64,000 nucleotides of DNA. Origin: Variovorax sp. PBS-H4. Its GTDB lineage: Bacteria > Pseudomonadota > Gammaproteobacteria > Burkholderiales > Burkholderiaceae_C. The stretch spans positions 5,326,001 to 5,390,000 of the forward strand of contig NZ_LR594675.1 in the NCBI RefSeq assembly GCF_901827205.1, written 5' to 3'. Below are positions 16,251 through 24,493 of the stretch, piece after piece; position 1 is the first letter of the stretch, and the number at the start of each line of letters is the position of its first letter. Both the position numbers and the translations under genes were made by a program. The notes beneath the pieces are model-generated. The model was not told the DNA's origin. It was given only the letters and a program-made list of their open reading frames with translations, and made no database searches.

Positions 16251-17110
16251 AGGCGCTCTACGATCTTCCGGCCCCGGCCAAGCTCAACCTTTTTCTGCAC
16301 GTCACCGGCCGGCGCGCGGATGGCTACCACCTGCTGCAGTCGGTGTTCATGCTGATCGACTGGTGCGACACCCTGAACCTGGAGAAGCGCAGCGACGGCC
16401 GCCTGACACGGGAAGACCTCACGACACCGCTGCCGGAAGATGACCTGGTGCTGCGCGCCGCCAAGGCGCTGCAGGCTTTTGCCGCAGTCCCCGAGGGCGC
16501 CCACATCGGCATCGCCAAGCGCGTGCCGGCGCAAGCCGGCATGGGAGGCGGGTCCTCGGACGCAGCCACGTGCCTGCTCGCGCTCAACCGCCTCTGGGGC
16601 CTCGACCTGCCGTTGTCGAAACTGGAGCAGATCGGCCTTGCACTCGGGGCCGACGTGCCCTTCTTCCTGCGCGGGCACAACGCCTGGGTCGAAGGCATCG
16701 GGGAGCAGATCACGCCGATCGATGTGGCGCCGGGACGCTTCGTCGTTGTCAAGCCGGCCCAGGGCCTCGACACTCGTCTCATTTTTGCAGCGCCGGAACT
16801 TCAACGCGCCACGCCCGCTGCTATAATTTCTGGCTTTGCTGCACATGCCGGGCGAGATGGAGGCGAGATCAAGAGTCTCTACTTCGGACGCAACGATCTG
16901 CAGCCGGTCGCTGAAAGGCTCTGTCCCGCGGTCTCCGATGCCATCGAGTGGCTCGGTAGCCAGGGTCTCGAGGCTCGCATGACCGGTTCAGGGAGCTCGG
17001 TGTTTGCAGCGATGCCGCATGATGTGGAACTGGCCGATGCGCCCTCGGGTTGGCAGCTTCGCAAGTGCAGCAATCTGGCCATTCATCCCCTAGCGGGTTG
17101 GGCGGTCTAG
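16247..17110 (+). CDS. ispE: 4-diphosphocytidyl-2-C-methyl-D-erythritol kinase
   Basis: A 287-residue GHMP kinase of the non-mevalonate (MEP) isoprenoid pathway; it phosphorylates CDP-methylerythritol in the cytoplasm. The N-terminal PAPAKLNLFLHVTGRRADGYH carries the substrate lysine (K12), and the ATP loop PAQAGMGGGSSDAA lies at 94-107. The third GHMP motif is near GLEARMTGSGSSVFA. Its ATG overlaps the lolB stop. A consensus -10 hexamer occurs inside it at 16822. Confidence 0.95.
   Translation: MKALYDLPAPAKLNLFLHVTGRRADGYHLLQSVFMLIDWCDTLNLEKRSDGRLTREDLTTPLPEDDLVLRAAKALQAFAAVPEGAHIGIAKRVPAQAGMGGGSSDAATCLLALNRLWGLDLPLSKLEQIGLALGADVPFFLRGHNAWVEGIGEQITPIDVAPGRFVVVKPAQGLDTRLIFAAPELQRATPAAIISGFAAHAGRDGGEIKSLYFGRNDLQPVAERLCPAVSDAIEWLGSQGLEARMTGSGSSVFAAMPHDVELADAPSGWQLRKCSNLAIHPLAGWAV
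16800..16827 (+). promoter_or_regulatory. Possible internal promoter for tRNA-Gln and prs
   Basis: A perfect -10 box TATAAT is at 16822-16827 inside ispE, with a weak -35-like TTCAAC at 16800-16805 (16-bp spacing). It lies about 350 bp upstream of tRNA-Gln. In this GC-rich DNA an exact TATAAT is rare, so it may drive tRNA-Gln and prs apart from the lolB operon. Confidence 0.35.
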
Positions 17111-17178
17111 AAAGTCAGAGCACTTTTGTGGTCTGATGCGACATATATCGGTGGGTGGCTCCGGCCGCCAACCCGTGT

Positions 17179-17255
17179 AGGGGAGTCGCCAAGCTGGTTA
17201 AGGCACTGGATTTTGATTCCAGCATGCAAAGGTTCGAATCCTTTCTCCCCTGCCA
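17179..17255 (+). tRNA. tRNA-Gln (anticodon TTG)
   Basis: A 77-nt cloverleaf with acceptor arms AGGGGAG and CTCCCCT, discriminator G and an encoded CCA. The anticodon stem CTGGA/TCCAG encloses TTTTGAT, giving TTG for glutamine. The D arm begins GCCAAGCTGG, as in other glutamine tRNAs. It lies between ispE and prs, a conserved place in betaproteobacteria. Confidence 0.95.
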
Positions 17256-17323
17256 AATCTTCACGTTCACGAGAGTATTGGCGGCCCCTCGAACGGGCCA
17301 TTTCCTTTTTTGCCGGGACGCTC

Positions 17324-18298
17324 ATGCAGGTTCACCATCCTGATTTCATGGTTTTCACCGGCAATGCCAACCCGGGCCTTGCCGCCGAGATCGCACACAA
17401 CCTCGGCACCTCGCTGGGCGCCGCCCGCGTCGGCCGCTTCTCGGACGGTGAAGTCACTGTCGAGATCAACCAGAACGTGCGTGCGCGCGACGTGTTCGTG
17501 GTCCAGTCCACTTGCGCGCCAACGAACGAAAACCTGATGGAGCTGCTCATCATGGTCGACGCGCTCAAGCGCGCCTCTGCCGAGCGCATCAGTGCCGTGA
17601 TCCCCTACTTCGGCTATGCGCGCCAGGACCGCCGTCCGCGCTCGAGCCGGGTGCCGATCTCTGCGAAGGTGGTGGCCAATCTGCTCGAGACCGTGGGGGT
17701 GGCCCGCGTGTTGACGATGGACCTGCACGCGGACCAGATCCAGGGCTTTTTCGACATCCCCGTCGATAACATCTATGCCTCGCCGGTTCTTCTGGGCGAC
17801 CTGCGCCAGCAGAACTACGAAGACCTCATCGTGGTCTCGCCCGACGTCGGTGGCGTGGTGCGTGCCCGCGCACTGGCCAAGCAGCTCAACTGCGACCTCG
17901 CCATCATCGACAAGCGCCGTCCCCGCGCCAATGTGAGCGAAGTCATGCACGTGATCGGCGAGATCGATGGCCGCAACTGCGTGATCATGGACGACATGAT
18001 CGACACCGCCGGCACGCTGGTGAAGGCGGCCGAAGTGCTCAAGGAACGCGGCGCCAAGAAGGTGTACGCCTACTGCACGCACCCGATCTTCTCCGGCCCG
18101 GCCATCGAGCGCATTGCCAAGGGCAGCGCGCTCGACGAAGTGGTCGTGACCAATACGATCCCGCTGAACGATGGTGCGACAGGATGCGCCAAGATCCGCC
18201 AGCTTTCCGTGGCGCCGCTGATCGCCGAAACGATCCAGCGTATTGCCAAGGGGGAGTCGGTCATGAGTTTGTTCTCGGACCAGGAAAACCTCTTCTGA
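17324..18298 (+). CDS. prs: Ribose-phosphate pyrophosphokinase
   Basis: A 324-residue enzyme that makes PRPP from ribose 5-phosphate and ATP for nucleotide, histidine and tryptophan synthesis. Visible are the flexible-loop region YFGYARQDRRPRSSRVPIS, the metal-binding MDLHADQIQGFF, and the PRPP loop IMDDMIDTAGTL. I chose the ATG at 17324 because it gives MQVHHPDFMVFTGNAN, the usual beginning; the frame is open further upstream through the tRNA gene. A hairpin with a T run follows before rplY. Confidence 0.97.
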   Translation: MQVHHPDFMVFTGNANPGLAAEIAHNLGTSLGAARVGRFSDGEVTVEINQNVRARDVFVVQSTCAPTNENLMELLIMVDALKRASAERISAVIPYFGYARQDRRPRSSRVPISAKVVANLLETVGVARVLTMDLHADQIQGFFDIPVDNIYASPVLLGDLRQQNYEDLIVVSPDVGGVVRARALAKQLNCDLAIIDKRRPRANVSEVMHVIGEIDGRNCVIMDDMIDTAGTLVKAAEVLKERGAKKVYAYCTHPIFSGPAIERIAKGSALDEVVVTNTIPLNDGATGCAKIRQLSVAPLIAETIQRIAKGESVMSLFSDQENLF

Positions 18299-18326
18299 GA
18301 GGTGTCCAGGGCCTGAGCAAGAAGCC

Positions 18327-18351
18327 GGGCGCCCTGCGTGGCGCCCTTTTT
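18327..18351 (+). terminator. Terminator or attenuator between prs and rplY
   Basis: GGGCGCC and GGCGCCC form a 7-bp stem around a 6-base loop and are followed directly by TTTTT. It lies 48 bp before the rplY start, so it may end prs transcription partly and set a lower level of read-through into rplY. Confidence 0.75.
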
Positions 18352-18398
18352 GAAACCGGAGTCGCACTGGTCGCGGTCGACTTCCACAGGAGTGAGTC

Positions 18399-19058
18399 AT
18401 GAAATTTGTCGCTTACGAGCGCGCCAAGCAGGGCACGGGTGCGAGCCGCCGTCTCCGCATCTCGGGCAAGACGCCGGGTATCGTCTACGGGGGTGAAGGC
18501 CAGCCCCAGCTGATCGAGCTCGATCACAACGCCTTGTGGCATGCCCTCAAGAAGGAAGCCTTCCACTCTTCCATTCTCGAGATGGAAGTCGGTGGCGCCA
18601 CGAGCAAGGTGCTGCTGCGCGACGTGCAGTACCACCCCTTCCGCCCCATGGTTCAGCATGTGGACTTCCAACGCGTCGATGCCCGCACCCGCATGACGGT
18701 CAAGGTACCGCTGCACTTCAAGGGTGAAGAAGAATCCACCGCCGTCAAGCTGGATCACAACCTGGTGAACCACGTGATGACCGAAATCGAAGTCAACTGC
18801 CTGCCGGCTGACCTGCCCGAGTTCATCGAAGTGGACCTCTCCGGCCTCACCAAGAACGCCACGCTGCACGTCAGCGACATCAAGCTCCCGAAGGGCCTGA
18901 AGTACATCAGCCACGGCAAGGGCAACCCGGTGGTGGTCTCGGCCGTGTCGCCGCTGGTCGCGGAAGAGGCCGCGCCTGCGGAAGGCGCTGCTGCCGAAGG
19001 CGCGGCGCCAGCGGCCGCTAAGACGCCCGCCAAGACCGCGCCCGCCAAGAAGAAGTAA
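18399..19058 (+). CDS. rplY: Ribosomal protein bL25, long (Ctc/TL5) form
   Basis: A 219-residue 50S ribosomal protein that binds 5S rRNA. The N-terminal L25 domain starts MKFVAYERAKQGTGASRRLR and holds GKTPGIVYGG; the second domain (TL5/Ctc C-terminal type) contains EIEVNCLPADLPEFIEVDLS. The last 40 residues are a low-complexity Ala/Glu then Pro/Lys tail, as in other long forms. A good AGGAG lies upstream. pth follows after a terminator, the usual order. Confidence 0.95.
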   Translation: MKFVAYERAKQGTGASRRLRISGKTPGIVYGGEGQPQLIELDHNALWHALKKEAFHSSILEMEVGGATSKVLLRDVQYHPFRPMVQHVDFQRVDARTRMTVKVPLHFKGEEESTAVKLDHNLVNHVMTEIEVNCLPADLPEFIEVDLSGLTKNATLHVSDIKLPKGLKYISHGKGNPVVVSAVSPLVAEEAAPAEGAAAEGAAPAAAKTPAKTAPAKKK

Positions 19059-19082
19059 CCGCCTCGGGCCTGCTTCGCCACT

Positions 19083-19113
19083 ACGGCCCGCCACGCGCGG
19101 GCCGTTTTCTTTT
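19083..19113 (+). terminator. Intrinsic terminator after rplY
   Basis: A 9-bp stem, ACGGCCCGC and GCGGGCCGT, with a 5-base loop is followed by TTTTCTTTT. It separates rplY from pth. Confidence 0.85.
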
Positions 19114-19143
19114 GGCGTGCAGTGGCGCCGATAATTCCGCCCC

Positions 19144-19776
19144 ATGATCAAGTTGTTCGTCGGCCTCGGCAACCCCGGCCCCGAGTACGAAGCCACGCGG
19201 CACAACGCGGGCTTCTGGTGGATCGATGCGCTCGCACGCGACCGCAAGCTCACGCTGGTGCCGGAACGCAGCTACCACGGCCTGGTGGCGCGCATGCAAA
19301 TGGGTGGCCAACCGGTGTGGCTGCTCGAGCCGCAGACCTTCATGAACCTTTCCGGAAAGTCGGTGGCTGCGCTCGCACGCTTCTTCAAGATCGAGCCCCA
19401 CGAGATCCTGGTCGTGCACGATGAGCTCGACGTGGTACCCGGCCAGGCGAAGCTCAAGCGAGGCGGCAGCCATGCGGGCCACAACGGGCTGCGCGACATC
19501 CATGCGCAACTGGGCACTGACGACTACTGGCGGTTGCGCCTGGGCATCGGCCACCCGGGCGTGAAGTCCGAGGTGGTCGGCTGGGTGCTGAAGAAGCCGC
19601 TCAAGGAACAACGCGAGGCGATCGAGGACGCGATCGCCCGCACCCTTCACGCCTTCCCTGCCTTGGTCGCCGGCGAAATGGACAAGGCGACGCTGCTTAT
19701 CCACACGAGCAAACCGCCGCGTCCCAAACCGCCGCGCCGAGAGCCTGGGGAAGGCGGCCCGTCCGCTCCGGCCTGA
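19144..19776 (+). CDS. pth: Peptidyl-tRNA hydrolase
   Basis: A 210-residue enzyme that recycles peptidyl-tRNA released from stalled ribosomes. The key residues are in place: N10 and H20 in GLGNPGPEYEATRHNAG, N68 in FMNLSG, D93 in VVHDELDV, and the GHNGLRDI block near 115. The C-terminus is about 15 residues longer than usual and ends in a Pro/Arg-rich tail of no known role. It follows rplY behind a terminator, so it probably has its own promoter. Confidence 0.96.
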   Translation: MIKLFVGLGNPGPEYEATRHNAGFWWIDALARDRKLTLVPERSYHGLVARMQMGGQPVWLLEPQTFMNLSGKSVAALARFFKIEPHEILVVHDELDVVPGQAKLKRGGSHAGHNGLRDIHAQLGTDDYWRLRLGIGHPGVKSEVVGWVLKKPLKEQREAIEDAIARTLHAFPALVAGEMDKATLLIHTSKPPRPKPPRREPGEGGPSAPA

Positions 19777-19810
19777 GCGAACCATTGAAACGAAAGGGAG
19801 AGAAGGAAGA

Positions 19811-20275
19811 ATGAAGAAGAACTCGACACACGGGATCATCGTCCTGGCAATGGCGGCCTGCGCCTCGTGGGCCGCACCCCCGACAGCGGCGGGCACGGCC
19901 GCCTGGCGCTGCGGCAACACCTACAGCGACCAACCCTGCCCGGACGGCAAGCCACTCGCGCTCGGCGACACGCGCGGTGCCGGGCAGAAGCGGGAGGCCG
20001 ACGACTCCACGCGCGAGGCCCGCATCGCAGGCGACCGGCTGGAACGCGAGCGCCTGCAGCAGGAAAAGTCGCAACCCGGCCGCCATGCGACGCTCATCGA
20101 CAGCAGGCCGCCAGCGCAGAAATCCGCGGCCGATGCCGATCCCGACGGCGCGAAGAAAAAGAAGAAGAGCAAGAAAGACCCCGGCTACTTCAGCGCCCAT
20201 GACCCGGTGGCCACAGCAAAGAAGAAAGCGGAGAAGGCCGAAAAGGCCGGACGCAGCAGCGGCGAGAAAAGCTAG
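19811..20275 (+). CDS. DUF4124-like exported protein
   Basis: A 154-residue protein with a signal peptide (MKKNSTHGIIVLAMAACASWA). The mature N-terminus AAWRCGNTYSDQPCPDGKP matches the short DUF4124 module, which has two cysteines and is found in many secreted proteobacterial proteins of unknown role. The rest is charged and low in complexity, with a lysine-rich stretch (KKKKKSKK) and an Ala/Lys/Glu end. A purine-rich GAGAAGGAAGA precedes the start. It ends 4 bp inside the opposite ferredoxin gene. Confidence 0.75.
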   Translation: MKKNSTHGIIVLAMAACASWAAPPTAAGTAAWRCGNTYSDQPCPDGKPLALGDTRGAGQKREADDSTREARIAGDRLERERLQQEKSQPGRHATLIDSRPPAQKSAADADPDGAKKKKKSKKDPGYFSAHDPVATAKKKAEKAEKAGRSSGEKS

Positions 20276-20565
20276 GCCTGCGCCGCCTCGGGGGGCTTGC
20301 CTTCGGCCCCCGCCCCCTTGGCGGCTGCCAGCCGCTCGAACTTCTGCCACAGGGTCTCTTGCGACTCGACATGGGCAGGGTTCTTGGGAATGCAAGCCAC
20401 AGGGCACACCTGCACGCACTGCGGCTCGTCGAAATGGCCTACGCACTCGGTGCACTTGTGCGGATCGATCTCGTAGATCTCTTCGCCCATGTAGATCGCA
20501 TCGTTGGGGCACTCCGGCTCGCAGACATCGCAGTTGATGCATTCGTCGGTGATCATGAGGGCCAT
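20272..20565 (-). CDS. YfhL-type 2[4Fe-4S] ferredoxin
   Basis: A 97-residue electron carrier with two iron-sulfur motifs: C9-x2-C12-x2-C15-x3-C19 (ECINCDVCEPEC) and a second with a longer insertion, CTECVGHFDEPQC then VCPVAC. This is the Allochromatium/YfhL type with low redox potential. The C-terminus is a Lys/Ala-rich tail. The start is the ATG at 20565; MITDEC at 20556 is possible. In many relatives this gene follows coaD; here coaD is 16 kb away, so that linkage is broken. Confidence 0.9.
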   Translation of the reverse strand: MALMITDECINCDVCEPECPNDAIYMGEEIYEIDPHKCTECVGHFDEPQCVQVCPVACIPKNPAHVESQETLWQKFERLAAAKGAGAEGKPPEAAQA

Positions 20566-20587
20566 GGCTCGGATTATCGGTCGGCCG

Positions 20588-20640
20588 CTGCCGGGCCGCC
20601 CCAAGGCGGCCGAAGCCCCCTGTGGGGGCAGTGATGAGGG
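20588..20640. repeat. GC-rich palindromic repeat, copy A
   Basis: The intergenic DNA before the importer operon has two hairpins: GGCCGCC-CCAA-GGCGGCC and GCCCCCTGTGGGGGC. The same core, CGCCCCAAGGCGG followed by a C5/G5 hairpin and CAG(C/T)GA, occurs in reverse inside an M16 protease gene at 39061-39118. From memory, repeats of this kind are scattered in Comamonadaceae genomes. Confidence 0.6.
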
Positions 20641-20714
20641 AAGCGTCGAACATGGAGGTCGACATTGCCCCGGCACGCTCATTGCGTCAGCCGGGTTATG
20701 CTGCGGCCCGCCCC

Positions 20715-20775
20715 ATGAGCCGCACGGCCGTTCCCAAGGCCAACAGCACCGCAGCCGAAGGCGAAGGTATTTCCA
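20715..20775 (+). repeat. Copy 2 of the segment shared with the rapZ 5' end
   Basis: This stretch lies immediately before the GTG start of dppB and matches 9009-9068 over about 60 bp, including 17 identical bases in a row. Here it starts with ATGAGCCGCAC and its frame is not that of dppB, so it seems to act as leader DNA rather than as part of the permease. Confidence 0.6.
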
Positions 20776-21726
20776 GTGAGCCTCTTCCTGTTCAAGCGTT
20801 TCGTGACGCTGATCGCCACCCTCGTCGGTGCATCGGTCATCGTCTTCCTCGTACTCGAAATTTTGCCCGGCAATGCCGCGCAGATGCTCATGGGTCCCGA
20901 CGCCTCGCCCGAGGCGGTGGCGGCTCTCGCCACCAAGCTGGGGCTCGATCAGCCGGCCTGGACCCGCTACTGGCAGTGGATCGGCGGCCTGCTCACGGGA
21001 AACCTCGGCGACAGCTACGCCTACAGCACGCCGGTGATGGAGTTGATCCTCGAGCGCCTCGCGCTCACCGTGCCGCTCGCCCTGTTCGCCATGGCCCTCA
21101 CGACCGTGCTCGCCCTGCTGGTCGGCGTGACCGCGGCCGCGCGCCACAACAAGCTCGGCGACGTCGGCCTGATGGGGCTGACGCAGGTGGGCATCGCCAT
21201 TCCCAACTTCTGGTTCGCGATCCTGCTGATCCTGGTCTTCTCGGTGCAGCTGCAATGGTTCTCGGCCGGCGGCTTCGAGGGCTGGAACGACGGCGTGCTC
21301 GCCGGGCTCAAGGCGCTGCTCCTGCCTGCCCTCTCGCTGGCCGTGGTGCAGGCCGCGATCCTGGCTCGCATCACGCGCTCGGCCGTGCTCGAGGTGATGC
21401 GTGAGGACTTCGTCCGCACCGCGCGCGCCAAGGGCGTCTCGCAGCGGGCGGTGCTGTGGACGCATGTGCTGCGCAACGCGCTGATCCCGGTGATCACCGT
21501 GATGGGCATGCAGTTCTCCGAGCTGCTGGCCGGCACCATCGTGGTGGAGAACGTGTTCTACCTTCCGGGGCTCGGAAGGCTGATCTTCCAGGCCATCAGC
21601 AACCGCGACCTGATCGTGGTGCGCAACTGCGTGATGCTGCTGGCGGCGATGGTGGTCATCGTCAACTTCGTGGTCGATGTGCTCTACGCCGTGATCGATC
21701 CACGCATCAAGGCCTCCGACATATGA
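20776..21726 (+). CDS. Dpp/Opp-type ABC transporter permease (DppB-like)
   Basis: A 316-residue inner-membrane permease of a peptide/opine/nickel-type importer. It has the N-terminal anchor LFKRFVTLIATLVGASVIVFLVLEILPGN-like helix, then about five further membrane helices, and the EAA-type loop RITRSAVLEVMREDFVRTARAKG that contacts the ATPases. The GTG at 20776 is used because the permease family begins with (M)SLFLFKRF. It is the first gene of a five-gene importer operon plus amidase and overlaps the next gene by ATGA. The substrate is not known. Confidence 0.88.
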   Translation: MSLFLFKRFVTLIATLVGASVIVFLVLEILPGNAAQMLMGPDASPEAVAALATKLGLDQPAWTRYWQWIGGLLTGNLGDSYAYSTPVMELILERLALTVPLALFAMALTTVLALLVGVTAAARHNKLGDVGLMGLTQVGIAIPNFWFAILLILVFSVQLQWFSAGGFEGWNDGVLAGLKALLLPALSLAVVQAAILARITRSAVLEVMREDFVRTARAKGVSQRAVLWTHVLRNALIPVITVMGMQFSELLAGTIVVENVFYLPGLGRLIFQAISNRDLIVVRNCVMLLAAMVVIVNFVVDVLYAVIDPRIKASDI

Positions 21727-22604
21727 GCGCGCTCCCCGCACAAGTCCCGAGCGCGGCCGCGCTCAAGGTGCCCGGCTTCTGGCGCCGCGCGATGCGGCAC
21801 CGCAGCTTTGCCATCGGCGGCGTGCTCACGCTGCTGCTGGTCCTCGCCGCCGCCGTCTCCCTGGTATGGACGCCATGGTCGCCCTACGAGATGGACATCG
21901 CCAACAAGCTCAAGCCGCCGACGTTTGCGCACTGGCTGGGCACGGACACCTTCGGGCGCGACGTGGCCTCGCTGCTGCTGGTGGGCGCGCGTGCCTCCAT
22001 CCTGGTGGGCGTGATTGCGGTCGGCATCGGCCTGGTGGTCGGCACGGCGCTCGGGTTGTTGGCCGCCGCGCGCCGCGGCTGGGTGGAAGAAGCCATCATG
22101 CGCTTCGCCGACTTCTCGATGGCCTTCCCGGCGATCCTCTCGGCCATCATGATGACAGCGGTGTTCGGCGCCGGCATCGTCAACGCGATCATCGCAATCG
22201 GCATCTACAACGTCCCGACCTTCGCGCGCATCACGCGCGCCTCGGCCAACGCGATCTGGTCACGCGAATACGTCGCCGCAGCGCGCGCCTGCGGAAAAGG
22301 CGCCTTTGCCATCACGATGCAGCACGTGCTGCCCAACATCTCGGCAGTGCTGATCGTTCAATCGACCATCCGCTTCGCGATCGCGATTCTGGCCGAAGCC
22401 GCCCTCTCGTATCTCGGTCTTGGCACCCAGCCGCCGCAGCCCTCGTGGGGCCGCATGCTCAGCGAGGCGCAGACCATGATGTTCCAGGCTCCCTTGCTGG
22501 CCGTGTGGCCGGGCATGGCGATTGCGCTGGCGGTACTCGGCCTCAACCTGCTGGGCGACGGCCTGCGCGACCTGCTCGACCCGCGCCTCGCGCGCACCCG
22601 CTGA
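21723..22604 (+). CDS. Dpp/Opp-type ABC transporter permease (DppC-like)
   Basis: A 293-residue second permease. After an N-terminal cytoplasmic stretch and first helix (FAIGGVLTLLLVLAAAVSLV), it shows the typical HWLGTDTFGRDVASLLLVGAR segment, further helices, and the EAA loop ITRASANAIWSREYVAAARACG. The end GLNLLGDGLRDLLDPRLARTR is diagnostic for DppC/OppC proteins. The start overlaps the dppB-like stop. The two permeases form the membrane channel of the importer. Confidence 0.9.
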   Translation: MSALPAQVPSAAALKVPGFWRRAMRHRSFAIGGVLTLLLVLAAAVSLVWTPWSPYEMDIANKLKPPTFAHWLGTDTFGRDVASLLLVGARASILVGVIAVGIGLVVGTALGLLAAARRGWVEEAIMRFADFSMAFPAILSAIMMTAVFGAGIVNAIIAIGIYNVPTFARITRASANAIWSREYVAAARACGKGAFAITMQHVLPNISAVLIVQSTIRFAIAILAEAALSYLGLGTQPPQPSWGRMLSEAQTMMFQAPLLAVWPGMAIALAVLGLNLLGDGLRDLLDPRLARTR

Positions 22605-22616
22605 CCTCTTACCGAC

Positions 22617-23603
22617 ATGCCCCTGCTCGAAGTCGACGACCTCCATGTTCAGCTGCAGACGCAGCGCGGCCCGGCCGAAGCGGTGCGCGGCATCGGCTTC
22701 ACGCTCGAACGCGGCGAAACGATGGGGATCGTCGGCGAGTCCGGCTGCGGCAAGTCGATCACCGTGCAGTCACTGATGGGCTTGCTGCCTGCGAGCGCCA
22801 AAGTCACAGGCAGCATCCGCTTCGACGGCACCGAGCTCGTCGGCCTACCCGAGCGCGCGATGTGCGAGATCCGGGGCAACCGCATGGGCATGATCTTCCA
22901 GGAGCCCATGACGGCACTGAACCCGGTCCACACCATCGCCCGCCAGGTCGGCGAGCCGCTGCGCCTGCACCGCGGCCTGTCGCGCTCCGGCGCCCGCAAG
23001 GAGGCGCTGGCCCTGCTCGAGCGCGTCGGCATTCCGGACGCGGCCTCGCGCCTCGACGCCTACCCGCACCAGTTCTCGGGCGGGCAGCGGCAGCGTATCG
23101 GCATTGCCATGGCCCTGGCCTGCGGACCCGACCTGCTGATCGCCGACGAGCCCACCACCGCGCTCGACGTCACCATCCAGAAGCAGATCCTCGAGTTGAT
23201 CCAGGGCCTGGTGGCCGAACGCGGCATGGCGCTGATCCTGATCTCGCACGACCTGGGCGTGATCGCGCAGAACGTCTCGAAGATGCTGGTGATGTACGGC
23301 GGCAGCGTGGTCGAGAGCGGGCCCACGGCCGCCGTCTTCGCCGAGCGTGCCCACCCCTACACCCAGGGGTTGTTTGCCGCCCGGCCAGCGCTCGGCGCGC
23401 CGCGCGGGCAGAAGCTGGCGACCATTCGCGGCAGTGTTCCCGACCTGGCCGACCTGCCGGGCGGATGCCCCTTCGCCGGCCTGTGCCGCTTCACCATCGA
23501 CGATTGCCACGCAACGCGGCCGCCGCCCACGCCCATGCCGCACGGCCATGAAGTGCGCTGCATCCGCTTGGGCGATGTGATCGCCGAAGGAGCGCGGGCA
23601 TGA
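22617..23603 (+). CDS. ABC transporter ATP-binding protein (DppD-like)
   Basis: A 328-residue ATPase. Walker A is GESGCGKS, the signature FSGGQRQRIGIA, Walker B LLIADEPTTALDV, and the switch histidine is in LILISHDLGV. The C-terminal oligopeptide/dipeptide-transporter extension (about residues 235-300) has the cysteine cluster GGCPFAGLCRFTIDDC; in relatives it coordinates an iron-sulfur cluster. It overlaps the DppF-like gene by ATGA. Confidence 0.9.
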   Translation: MPLLEVDDLHVQLQTQRGPAEAVRGIGFTLERGETMGIVGESGCGKSITVQSLMGLLPASAKVTGSIRFDGTELVGLPERAMCEIRGNRMGMIFQEPMTALNPVHTIARQVGEPLRLHRGLSRSGARKEALALLERVGIPDAASRLDAYPHQFSGGQRQRIGIAMALACGPDLLIADEPTTALDVTIQKQILELIQGLVAERGMALILISHDLGVIAQNVSKMLVMYGGSVVESGPTAAVFAERAHPYTQGLFAARPALGAPRGQKLATIRGSVPDLADLPGGCPFAGLCRFTIDDCHATRPPPTPMPHGHEVRCIRLGDVIAEGARA

Positions 23604-24406
23604 CGGCATTGCTCGAGGTGAACAACCTGGTGCGGCACTACCCGATGCCGCGCGAGCGCCTCTTCGGTCCGCCGCCCACCGTCAAGGCGCTGAACGGCGT
23701 GAGCTTCAGCCTGCAGCCCGGGCGCAGCATGGGGATCGTCGGCGAATCCGGCTCGGGCAAGTCGACCATCGCGCGCCTGGTCATGGCGCTCGACAAGCCC
23801 ACGGCCGGCACGGTGAAGCTGCTCGGCCGCGACCTCCACGCCCTGTCCGTGGATGGGCTGCGCGGCGCACGCCGCGATGTGCAGATGGTCTTTCAGGACC
23901 CCTACGGCTCGCTCGATCCGCGCCAGACCGTGTCGCGCATCGTCGCCGAGCCGTTGGAGGCGCTGGCCAGGACCAGCCGCGCCGAACAGCGCGAGCGTGC
24001 CGGCGAGTCGCTGGCGGCCGTGGGCCTGCGCAGCGGCGACCTCGACAAGTACCCGCACGAGTTCTCCGGTGGCCAGCGCCAGCGCATCGCGATTGCCCGG
24101 GCGCTGATCACGCGGCCCAAGCTCATCGTCGCCGACGAGCCGGTGAGCGCGCTCGACGTTTCGGTGCAGGCCCAGGTGCTGAACCTGATGCAGGAGCTGC
24201 AGCAGAAGTTCGGCATCAGCTACCTGTTGATCAGCCACGACCTCGCGGTGGTGAACCACCTGTGCGACGAGGTCTGCGTGCTGCACCGCGGCCTCGTCGT
24301 GGAGCGCGGTGCGCCGCAGCACCTGTTTGCACATGCCGAGCATCCGTACACGCAAGCCCTGCTCGCGGCCGTGCCGCGCGCGGAGCCCTCGGCGGCCCCT
24401 GCCTGA
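23600..24406 (+). CDS. ABC transporter ATP-binding protein (DppF-like)
   Basis: A 268-residue partner ATPase. It has Walker A GESGSGKS, the Q-loop MVFQDPYGSLDPR typical of DppF/OppF, signature FSGGQRQRIAIA, Walker B LIVADEPVSALDV and the switch LLISHDLAVV. It is on the short side, because the C-terminal extension seen in the other ATPase is nearly absent. With the preceding gene it would form the ATPase heterodimer. The binding protein gene follows after 87 bp. Confidence 0.9.
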   Translation: MTALLEVNNLVRHYPMPRERLFGPPPTVKALNGVSFSLQPGRSMGIVGESGSGKSTIARLVMALDKPTAGTVKLLGRDLHALSVDGLRGARRDVQMVFQDPYGSLDPRQTVSRIVAEPLEALARTSRAEQRERAGESLAAVGLRSGDLDKYPHEFSGGQRQRIAIARALITRPKLIVADEPVSALDVSVQAQVLNLMQELQQKFGISYLLISHDLAVVNHLCDEVCVLHRGLVVERGAPQHLFAHAEHPYTQALLAAVPRAEPSAAPA

Positions 24407-24493
24407 GCAGGTGCTTGTCCCGAGCACGCGCCGCGCTCTCATGATGTAACGTCGGATTCCCCCTTCTCAGCTTTTTTGCCCGGAGCCTCGACC

